8,486 nt of DNA, taken from NCBI GenBank assembly GCA_030640695.1, contig DAOWIX010000039.1:1-8486 (forward strand), written 5' to 3'. The DNA is from Deltaproteobacteria bacterium (lineage in GTDB: Bacteria > Desulfobacterota > Anaeroferrophillalia > Anaeroferrophillales > Tharpellaceae). The notes beneath the pieces are model-generated. The model ran no database searches. It was not told where the DNA came from and worked only from the letters and a program-made list of their open reading frames with translations. This document shows positions 1 through 6,220 of the stretch, piece by piece. Position 1 is the stretch's first letter; the number at the start of each line of letters is the position of its first letter. Position numbers and translations under genes: made by a program.

Positions 1-2306
1 AGCACCTCACGGGTAAAACGCTGGCCGCCGCAGGAATCACATTTAACAAAAATATCGGGTAAAAAATGCATCTCGACCCGGGTCAGGCCATCCCCTTTAC
101 AAGCTTCACAGCGACCGCCCTTAACATTAAAGCTAAAGCGTCCAGGCTTATAACCTCGAATCCGAGCCTCAGGCAAGCCCGCAAAAAGCTCACGGATCGG
201 CGTAAAAATACCTGTATAGGTAGCTGGGTTAGAACGGGGCGTCCTCCCAATCGGACTCTGGTCAATACTGATTACTTTATCGAGCTGATCAAGACCATTA
301 ATCTCTTGAAAAGAGCCGACCGGAAAACGCTCACTATAAAGATGGTTATGGAGAGCCGGATAGAGAGTCTCGTTAACCAAAGTGCTTTTCCCGGAGCCGG
401 AAACCCCAGTCACACAAAGCAATAAACCCAAGGGAAATGCAACATCAATCCGTTGCAGATTGTGCCGGTTAGCCCCCTTAATAACAATTTGCCGTTGCTG
501 GTCGACCGGTCGTCGTTCAGGTATCTCGACTCTTTTGCGACCGGAAAGATAGAGACCGGTCAACGACTCCCCGGCCACAATTTCCGCAGGGGTTCCCTGG
601 GCCACAACCTCACCGCCCAGACGTCCGGCGCCGGGTCCCATATCAATAACCTGGTCGGCCGCCATAATCGTCTCCTGATCATGCTCTACCACCAGCAGTG
701 AATTTCCCAGGTCACGAAGTTTCATCAGAGCCTTTAGAAGGCGGCGATTATCACGCTGATGGAGTCCGATACTGGGCTCATCAAGAACATACAAGACCCC
801 GGTGAGCCCCGAACCAATTTGGGTCGCCAGACGAATGCGCTGTGATTCTCCACCGGAAAGGGTGGCACTGGCCCGTTCCAGGGTTAAATAGTCGAGGCCA
901 ACATCGATCAGAAACTGCAAACGAGTAGCCAATTCACCAAGAATCCGACTTGCAATCGCCTGACGGGCTGGCGGAAGCTTTAAAGCCGTCAAAAATTTAA
1001 GTGTTTGCGGTAACGAATAACAGGTCAACTCATAGATATTTAATCCCGCTATCTGGACCTGCAAGCTCTCCTGATTCAAGCGCGCACCTTGACAGTGAGG
1101 ACAGGGCTTGGGCGAAAGATAGCGCAGCAACTCACTGTCGTTCTCACCATCCGCTTTTCCATAGCGCCTTTTCAAGCTCGGAATAACTCCTTCAAACTTC
1201 CTCTCCAGAGCGCGTTGGTAGCGACCATCAACCAGCAAACCGGGAATCTTTTCCCGCCCCGATCCGGAAAAAATAATCTTTTTGACCTTTTGCGAAAGCT
1301 CTACAAAAGGAGTCGTCAACGAAAAATCGTAATGCCTTGAGAGCGGTTCTATAACCTCACTGAGATAGAAAGTGAGGGATCGGCGCCAAGGTGCAACCGC
1401 CCCATCTTTAAGGGTTAAAGCGGGATCCGGAACAATCAGATCGGCATCAAAGACCAGATCTCGCCCCAAACCGCTACATTCGGAACAGGCCCCATGGGGA
1501 TTATTGAAGGAGAAAAGGCGTGGTGAAAGTTCTGCGAAACTGATACCGCAATCACTACAAGCGAGACGACGAGAGAAAAGTAAGTTTTCTCCGTTGACAA
1601 TCTGCACCGCTACCAGATCGTCAGCCTTATCCATCGCCAGTTCCAGAGAATCGACCAAGCGGCCGCGACTTTCACTATTAACTATCAAGCGATCGACGAC
1701 CAATGAAATGTCATGGTAACGCTGGCGATCAAGAAGCGGCGGGGAGTCGAGACGATGGATCTCGCCATCCACTTCAACCCGCAAAAAGCCTTGACTTTGG
1801 AGATCAGCAAAGAGTTTGCTATACTCTCCCTTACGACGGCGCACGAGTGGCGCCATAATCATCAATTTGCTCCCCATCGGCATCTTTTCGATTGCATCGG
1901 CTATCTGGTCAACCGTCTGTGAAGTGATCGGTTTACCACATTGGCCACAATGAGCCACCCCTACTCGAGCATAGAGCAAACGCAGATAGTCATAAATTTC
2001 CGTCACCGTCCCCACGGTTGAACGAGGGTTATGGGAAACCCTTTTCTGCTCGATCGAAATCGCCGGCGAGAGCCCCGATATTTCATCAACATCGGGTTTT
2101 TCCATCAGTTGCAGAAACTGCCGGGCGTAGGCCGAGAGCGACTCAACATAACGCCGTTGCCCCTCAGCGTAGACCGTATCAAAAGCCAAAGATGATTTTC
2201 CGGAACCACTCAAGCCAGTAACCACGACAAACTGCCGCCGGGGAATAGCCAGACTGATATTTTTCAGGTTATGTTCCCGGGCCCCTTTAATGACAATCTC
2301 TTCCAC
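1..2306 (-). CDS. uvrA: UvrA, excinuclease ABC subunit A (C-terminus cut by window edge)
   Basis: UvrA is the DNA-damage-sensing ATPase of nucleotide excision repair; as a dimer it loads UvrB at lesions in the cytoplasm. The frame is open without stops from the left edge to a GTG at 2304-2306 and gives 768 residues; about 170 are missing compared with the ~940 of E. coli UvrA. Visible landmarks are Walker A GLSGSGKS at residues 31-38, a first zinc module with Cys250/253/274/277, the first ABC signature LSGGESQR near 483, Walker B LDEPS around 508-512, a second Walker A GVSGSGKS at 634-641, and a second zinc module with Cys733/736/756/759. The second ABC signature lies beyond the edge. The GTG start is chosen because VEEIVIKGAREHNLKNI matches the usual UvrA N-terminus; the only nearby ATG is out of frame and soon hits a stop. 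The ribosome site is weak (GGGA). No frameshift was seen. Confidence 0.97.
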   Translation of the reverse strand, partial: MEEIVIKGAREHNLKNISLAIPRRQFVVVTGLSGSGKSSLAFDTVYAEGQRRYVESLSAYARQFLQLMEKPDVDEISGLSPAISIEQKRVSHNPRSTVGTVTEIYDYLRLLYARVGVAHCGQCGKPITSQTVDQIADAIEKMPMGSKLMIMAPLVRRRKGEYSKLFADLQSQGFLRVEVDGEIHRLDSPPLLDRQRYHDISLVVDRLIVNSESRGRLVDSLELAMDKADDLVAVQIVNGENLLFSRRLACSDCGISFAELSPRLFSFNNPHGACSECSGLGRDLVFDADLIVPDPALTLKDGAVAPWRRSLTFYLSEVIEPLSRHYDFSLTTPFVELSQKVKKIIFSGSGREKIPGLLVDGRYQRALERKFEGVIPSLKRRYGKADGENDSELLRYLSPKPCPHCQGARLNQESLQVQIAGLNIYELTCYSLPQTLKFLTALKLPPARQAIASRILGELATRLQFLIDVGLDYLTLERASATLSGGESQRIRLATQIGSGLTGVLYVLDEPSIGLHQRDNRRLLKALMKLRDLGNSLLVVEHDQETIMAADQVIDMGPGAGRLGGEVVAQGTPAEIVAGESLTGLYLSGRKRVEIPERRPVDQQRQIVIKGANRHNLQRIDVAFPLGLLLCVTGVSGSGKSTLVNETLYPALHNHLYSERFPVGSFQEINGLDQLDKVISIDQSPIGRTPRSNPATYTGIFTPIRELFAGLPEARIRGYKPGRFSFNVKGGRCEACKGDGLTRVEMHFLPDIFVKCDSCGGQRFTREV

Positions 2307-2330
2307 GTTACAATCCCATAATATTAAAAA

Positions 2331-2727
2331 AATTGTGTAACTATTCAGCGTAAATAAAAAAGTGTCAAATATTGATATTTTTCAGTGCAGTCCGGTTAAG
2401 AACTTGCATTGATAAAAATCTAGGGATATCGGGTTGTTTTCTGTAACGTCTCGCAAAATTTTGTTGTTTTTCCCAGCGAATGGAGCCAAAAAATTGCGAC
2501 TGTCTGAGCGATGCAAGAGTGAGTTTCGCAATTTTGGCGTAATGAGCGCTGGAAAAACAAAAATTTTGCGTAAGAAGTGGAAGAAAATTACCCGATATCC
2601 CGGGTTGCAATTACCTAACCGAACAGTACTGGATATTTTTAGCAACTTCTGGGGGCAACCTGATTCTCCGAAGGAAATCGGGATTGTGTACCCTGAATTT
2701 GCGGGTTTGCTGAATAGTTACACAATT
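2331..2727. mobile_element. MITE-like 397-bp imperfect palindrome with 19-bp terminal inverted repeats
   Basis: The ends 2331-2349 (aattgtgtaactattcagc) and 2709-2727 are perfect reverse complements. Further matched blocks occur inwards in mirrored order: 2384-2409 with 2604-2629 (about 20 of 26 positions), 2423-2433 with 2591-2601 (perfect 11), 2452-2478 with 2547-2570 (a few indels), and 2485-2498 with 2527-2538, leaving a loop of about 28 nt at 2499-2526. The whole unit can fold into one long hairpin. It has no credible coding region; open frames on both strands here simply mirror each other through the palindrome. AATT is found at both outer edges, so the element could be a 15-bp repeat with a 4-bp target duplication, but AATT is self-complementary and this cannot be settled. 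I infer a non-autonomous transposon derivative; the family is not recognised. Confidence 0.6.
2340..2368 (-). promoter_or_regulatory. Putative sigma-70 promoter of uvrA
   Basis: On the minus strand a perfect -35 hexamer TTGACA (2368-2363) is followed by a 17-nt spacer and AATAGT (2345-2340), which matches the -10 consensus at four of six positions. The expected transcription start is near 2333, giving a leader of about 27 nt to the GTG. The -10 lies inside the left terminal inverted repeat of the palindromic element and the -35 lies in its interior. No convincing LexA-type operator was seen, so SOS control cannot be claimed from this sequence. Confidence 0.5.
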
Positions 2728-2817
2728 GTCCAGGAAGCGGTTCGAAAATCACAATTTTTCACAATCAATAGAGTTTAGAAAAAAGGGAGGGGTATCGAAC
2801 AGTCACCTAGATTTTTC

Positions 2818-2846
2818 TTGAAAAACCTAAGCTATTCAATTAGGGT
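2818..2846 (+). promoter_or_regulatory. Weak candidate promoter for the selenoprotein gene
   Basis: TTGAAA (2818-2823) is separated by 17 nt from TAGGGT (2841-2846), which keeps only the T, A and final T of the -10 consensus. A TATAAA at 2865-2870 is an alternative -10 but has no good -35. The region is AT-rich, so chance matches are likely. Confidence 0.25.
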
Positions 2847-2882
2847 TACGAAAATTGGGGTCATTATAAAAATAACAAACTT

Positions 2883-2887
2883 AAGGA
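2883..2887 (+). promoter_or_regulatory. Ribosome binding site fixing the selenoprotein start
   Basis: AAGGA lies 6 nt before the ATG at 2894. It supports translation from 2894, upstream of the in-frame TGA, rather than from the ATG at 3272 downstream of it. The protein from 2894 also begins with a convincing signal peptide. Confidence 0.65.
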
Positions 2888-2893
2888 TTGGGC

Positions 2894-4228
2894 ATGGTAA
2901 AAGTTTCAACACTTTTTTTCACCTTTATCTCTACTCTTCTCTTCCTGCTCTCCCCCGCTGGCAGTCAGGCCAAAGGGTCAGATTTACGCCTGATCTATAT
3001 AGGCTCTCTCTCAGGCTATGTCAAACTCTGCGGTTGACACAAAAAACAGGCGGGTGGTCTGGCCCGTCATAAAACAGTCATCGATATTCTGCGCCAGGAT
3101 GCAGGCACCGGTAAAAGCCTGTTTATTAACTGCGGCAACCTGACCAAGAGAACCATTAAAAACGACTTCGATGTCAAACGCCAAATCCTCAAAACCGCTC
3201 TGCAGGGATATGAAATTATTGGCACTGAAATTTTCACCCCTGGGGCCCAAGAGTTAATTTACGGACGCCAGATGATGACTACCCTCAAAGAAAATGCCCA
3301 AAAAAGCACTATCCTGTGCGGCAATCTCGACGGCCAACCAATCCCCGGGATCGAAACTCATAAAGTTTTCATAATTAATGATAAAAAGGTGTTGGTCACG
3401 GCAATCGTCGATCCTGACCTTGAGAAGAAAGCGATTCACGGCCTCCAGGTCAAAGAGCCGCTTCCAGCCCTAGAGCAGATCCTTAAAACACCGCATGACC
3501 TGGCCGTTGTGATCCTGCATCTTTCCGACAGCAAAGCTCGCAAGCTAATTAGAATTGTTGAGGGCCTCGACATCGCCATCCTGGCCAGCCAACGAGGCAC
3601 TATGAAGGAGAGCGAACGCATCAACGGGTGCTGGCTGGTCAAAAACAATAACCACGGCAAGACCATCGGCTATCTGGATTGGGATTTTACAGCTAAAGCC
3701 CCAACCGCCACAAAACTCATAAATATTGGGAAAGATGAATATAAAGCTGATCAGCAAGTCGCCAATCTGGTCAGTGACCATGAAATCTGGTTGCGGCAGC
3801 ACTATATTGAAATTGAAAAAAACAGAAAGAAGACCGATACCGACCTGCGGGTCCCAATCCCCTATGCTGGCAGCCAGACTTGCGGCACCTGCCATCCCCA
3901 AATAACAGCCTCCTGGCAAACTACCAGGCATGCCTGGGCTTATGCAAGCCTCCAGAAAAAGTGTAAGGATTACTGTCCTGACTGCCTACCCTGCCACGTC
4001 ACCGGAAGCCAGGAACACGACAAACAGGGCTTTCGTTCACCGACAGTCACGCCGAACCTCTTCAACATTCAATGCGAGGAGTGCCACGGCCCAGCCAAAG
4101 AGCATCTAAAAAAACCCAACCTCCCTTATGGCCTAAAAATCAACGCTTCAAGCTGCACTATCTGTCACACCACTAACACCGATCCGGAGTTTTCTTTCGA
4201 AGAGGATCTGAAACTGGTTGCCCATTAG
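2894..4228 (+). CDS. Exported selenocysteine-containing tetraheme cytochrome c554-like protein (in-frame TGA read as Sec48)
   Basis: I read this as one 444-residue selenoprotein. Residues 1-26 form a Sec signal peptide (Lys3, hydrophobic 5-20, cleavage after SQA). Residues 41-63 hold the key motif GYVKLCG-U-HKKQAGGLARHK, with TGA (3035-3037) at codon 48. In related exported proteins with a 5'-nucleotidase-like domain I recall this motif as CGC followed by GGLARR, so Sec replaces the second Cys. Residues 30-265 follow the outline of that metallophosphatase-like domain, but the expected metal ligands look lost (GSLSG for the D/N-x-H-G motif, CGN for GD, no GGH). Residues 325-444 carry four CXXCH haem sites (330-334, 364-368, 394-398, 421-425) of cytochrome c554 type. 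Besides the TGA there is no stop before the TAG. The likely role is periplasmic redox chemistry with Sec as active residue and haems as electron conduit; the substrate is unknown. The gene stands alone and converges on a shared terminator. The alternative is a nonsense-mutated gene, which the SECIS-like hairpin argues against. Confidence 0.85.
3035..3068 (+). promoter_or_regulatory. Sec codon UGA and bacterial SECIS hairpin
   Basis: The UGA at 3035-3037 (context UGAC) is followed by a hairpin: 3049-3055 (GGCGGGU) pairs with 3062-3068 (GCCCGUC) over seven base pairs, two of them G-U, around the loop GGUCUG (3056-3061). The loop begins 18 nt after the UGA. From memory, the E. coli fdhF SECIS has the same GGUCU apical sequence at the same distance and is recognised there by SelB. 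Bacterial SECIS elements lie within the coding sequence directly after the UGA, as here. The loop codons GGT CTG also encode the Gly-Leu of the family motif GGLAR, so this segment serves both protein and RNA. Confidence 0.82.
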
Positions 4229-4230
4229 AA

Positions 4231-4293
4231 ATCAGTGGTCAGTGGTCAGTGGTCAGTGATCAGTGATCAGTGATCAGTGATCAGTGATCAGTG
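4231..4293 (+). repeat. Nine tandem copies of the heptamer RTCAGTG
   Basis: Starting three bases after the selenoprotein stop codon, the 7-bp unit is repeated nine times without indels: one ATCAGTG, three GTCAGTG, then five ATCAGTG. The block order of the variants points to expansion by slippage. It is outside any reading frame. A function is not evident. Confidence 0.95.
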
Positions 4294-4368
4294 TGAAAAA
4301 ACCTTTTTTATATGTACTGCAACACATATAATTGAACATTTATGGGTAACATCCTGTCGTGAAAACGG

Positions 4369-4406
4369 AAAAAGCAGAGAGTGTGTCCAACACTCTCTGC
4401 TTTTTT
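4369..4406. terminator. Bidirectional Rho-independent terminator
   Basis: A perfect 16-bp stem pairs 4369-4384 with 4390-4405 around a 5-nt loop (4385-4389). On the plus strand the stem ends in TTTTTT (4401-4406) followed by further Ts; on the minus strand five Ts follow the GC-containing core. It lies between the converging selenoprotein gene and acyl-CoA synthetase gene and can end both transcripts. Confidence 0.93.
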
Positions 4407-4482
4407 ATTTGTAATTCATTCTAAAGTTCAGTCGTAGCGAATAGAAATGACCTCTGCTTCGCATGGGGCCAAGGATCCACCC

Positions 4483-4503
4483 GGCTCGGGCTTGCGCCCG
4501 GCC
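4483..4503. other. GC-rich imperfect hairpin
   Basis: CGGGC (4487-4491) pairs with GCCCG (4496-4500) around a 4-nt loop, and the flanking GG (4483-4484) and CC (4502-4503) extend the stem across a mismatch or bulge. It lies just beyond the stop codon of the acyl-CoA synthetase and has no T-tract. It could be a transcript-end stabiliser or a REP-like remnant; no second copy is visible. Confidence 0.35.
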
Positions 4504-4535
4504 TGAAGCTATACCCCGCATCGAAACAACTCACA

Positions 4536-6116
4536 TTAAACCAAACTCTGAAAAGCCTCTTTGCGGCCAGTGTATTTCTCGCGCATCTGGGGTTTCATGA
4601 GCTTACCGGTCGGATTGCGCATTACCTGGTCAAATTTGACAACCCGAGGAAGTTTATAGGCCGCCAGTTTGGTTTTGGCAAATTCGAGAAGTTCTTCCGC
4701 CGCCAGAGTCCGCCCCTCTTTAAGCTGGATAATGGCCATCACCGCCTCAACCAGGCGCTCGTCCGGAGTTCCGATACAGGCAACATCATCAATATCTGGA
4801 TGTTCCATTAAGGCATCTTCGATCTCCACCGGAAAAATATTTTCACCACCACTGGTAATCATATCTTTCTTACGATCGACGATATAGTAGAAACCATCGA
4901 CATCAGTTTTCAGAAGATCTCCGGTATAGAGCCATCCATCCTTTAACGAATCCGCTGTCATCTCGGGATTACCAAAATAACCCTGCATCATACGAGGCGT
5001 CTTAAAAATCAACTCGCCCACCGCCTCTGGTTTGACCTCGTTACCGGCAAAATCTACCAAACGAGCTTCAACCCCGAAAGTGGGCTTGCCGATAGAACCC
5101 GGGCGCTCCAAAACTTCATCCGGGTAGAGATTAAAAGTTCCCCCACCGCCACCTTCGGTAATGCCATAGATATTGGAGACCCCACAAGGCAACAGATCAA
5201 CCAGCCGTTTCATCACGTCAAAAGGCACCGGTTGAGCTCCTATCTCCATATATCTCCAGGCTGAAAGATCATAATCTTTAAGATTAATCTCGCCCTTAGC
5301 GATGGCATTTAGAATAGCTACTGCAATCGGCACGACGAAGAGAACATCTGTAGCTTTCTCTTCAGCCAAGGCCTCGATAATCCATTTTGGATCCTTAAGG
5401 TCTCTTAAGATTGTACCGGTCGCTCCGGTAGCGTAAAAAGGAGCCCAGAGAAACATCGTACCACTGTGGTAGAGGGGCAGAAAAAAGAGATAGTTGTCGT
5501 TCTTTTCGACAAAATAACTCATCCCGTTACCAATAGCTGTATTATTCAGAGAGAAATGGGTGTGAAGCACCGGTTTCGGCTTACCGGTAGTCCCGGAAGT
5601 AAACATCATTGCCAGCACCGCCTCAGCTTTAACATCAACCAGGGCTTCAGAGCTATCATCGTAGGCTGCCAGTTCACGATAATCGATCATACCATCGCCA
5701 ACTTTTTCACCGACACAAATAAAGTTCTTGATCGTCGTCAACTCTTCCCGAACCGGTTCGACGACCGGTAAAAATTCGGATCCCAGAATAAAAGCCTTGG
5801 GATTAGAGCACTCGGCCGCAAATTTGATATCGTTGCCGACAAAACGAAAATTGAGCGGCACCACGACCGCCCCAAGCTTGATGATGGCGTAGTAACTGAC
5901 CAGCCACTCCAAGCTGTTGTTCTGCAGATGCATAACATAGTCGCCGCGCTCGATTCCAAGCTCCTTGCTCATATAGTTGGCAACCCGGTTAATTGATTGA
6001 TTAAACTCTTTCCAGGTCAAAGTGCGGCGCGTAGAGGTTGCCGGGGTACGCTCAATCAAGCAGATTTTTTCCGGCAGATTACGAGCATGCAGGCAGGCAT
6101 AGTTGGCATAATTCAT
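4536..6116 (-). CDS. AMP-binding acyl-CoA synthetase (fatty-acid/carboxylate-CoA ligase)
   Basis: This 526-residue cytoplasmic enzyme of the ANL superfamily would activate a carboxylic acid with ATP to an acyl-AMP and transfer it to CoA. The signature motifs are all present: P-loop TSGTTGKPK at 173-181, YGITE at 317-321, TGD at 398-400, the hinge region YIVDRKKDMITSGGENIFP at 411-429, and C-terminal NPTGKLMK with the catalytic lysine at 505. The length is typical for medium- or long-chain or aromatic acyl-CoA ligases; the substrate cannot be read from sequence alone. The ATG start is supported by AAGGAG at 6128-6133, 11 nt upstream (slightly long). It follows argJ on the same strand after 104 bp and ends before the shared terminator. 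One oddity is five consecutive glycines (322-326) right after the YGITE motif; their varied codons make a sequencing error unlikely. Confidence 0.93.
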   Translation of the reverse strand: MNYANYACLHARNLPEKICLIERTPATSTRRTLTWKEFNQSINRVANYMSKELGIERGDYVMHLQNNSLEWLVSYYAIIKLGAVVVPLNFRFVGNDIKFAAECSNPKAFILGSEFLPVVEPVREELTTIKNFICVGEKVGDGMIDYRELAAYDDSSEALVDVKAEAVLAMMFTSGTTGKPKPVLHTHFSLNNTAIGNGMSYFVEKNDNYLFFLPLYHSGTMFLWAPFYATGATGTILRDLKDPKWIIEALAEEKATDVLFVVPIAVAILNAIAKGEINLKDYDLSAWRYMEIGAQPVPFDVMKRLVDLLPCGVSNIYGITEGGGGGTFNLYPDEVLERPGSIGKPTFGVEARLVDFAGNEVKPEAVGELIFKTPRMMQGYFGNPEMTADSLKDGWLYTGDLLKTDVDGFYYIVDRKKDMITSGGENIFPVEIEDALMEHPDIDDVACIGTPDERLVEAVMAIIQLKEGRTLAAEELLEFAKTKLAAYKLPRVVKFDQVMRNPTGKLMKPQMREKYTGRKEAFQSLV

Positions 6117-6155
6117 CGTTGCTTACACTCCTTAAAACTTTAAAAAATTTATAAC

Positions 6156-6184
6156 TTTAAAACGAAGTGCTATGATAACAGCAA
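6156..6184 (-). promoter_or_regulatory. Weak candidate promoter for the acyl-CoA synthetase
   Basis: On the minus strand TTGCTG (6184-6179), a 17-nt spacer and TTTAAA (6161-6156) form a plausible sigma-70 promoter about 40 nt before the ATG. The 104-bp argJ-to-ligase gap is long enough for independent transcription. A 10-nt direct repeat, AACTTTAAAA at 6136-6145 and 6153-6162, overlaps the -10 and could be a regulator site or chance in AT-rich DNA. Confidence 0.25.
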
Positions 6185-6220
6185 GAACCGTACTATCTGG
6201 GGAAAATTAACGACTGACCA

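Larger units (their letters stand above)
2307..2893. other. Gene-free region between divergent uvrA and the selenoprotein gene
   Basis: These 587 bases are more AT-rich than the flanking genes and hold no credible gene. They contain the uvrA leader and promoter, the palindromic element at 2331-2727, and about 165 bases of AT-rich sequence before the selenoprotein start, which should contain that gene's promoter. No tRNA or riboswitch fold was recognised. Confidence 0.7.
4229..4535. other. Intergenic region between convergent genes
   Basis: These 307 bases hold no credible gene. They contain the heptamer array (4231-4293), a small AT hairpin (TATATGT 4309-4315 with ACATATA 4324-4330), the shared terminator (4369-4406) and a GC-rich imperfect hairpin near 4483-4503. 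The remainder, 4411-4480 and 4504-4535, shows nothing recognisable. Confidence 0.7.

Noticed and set aside
66..1922. Several plus-strand open frames of 60-119 residues opposite uvrA
   Set aside because: They are antisense shadows of an uninterrupted uvrA frame, which is certain from its motifs.
1..2306. Possibility that uvrA is broken
   Set aside because: I read the frame codon by codon from the left edge to about 1760 and translated the rest; no stop or frameshift was found. It merely lacks its end within the window.
2434..2778. 114-residue open frame on the plus strand, with 81- and 87-residue frames opposite
   Set aside because: All lie in the palindromic element, so frames on opposite strands mirror each other. 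They have no ribosome site or recognisable domain.
2894..3037. Reading the TGA at 3035 as a true stop, making a 47-residue peptide plus a separate or decayed cytochrome gene
   Set aside because: The TGA sits inside a conserved-looking Cys motif, is followed by a well-formed SECIS-like hairpin, and the rest of the frame is free of stops and frameshifts. The ATG at 3272 has no signal peptide after it, although the four haem sites require export.
4309..4330. Small AT hairpin TATATGT/ACATATA as a terminator
   Set aside because: The stem is weak, purely AT apart from one pair, and has no T-tract after it; the strong terminator at 4369-4406 explains transcription end.
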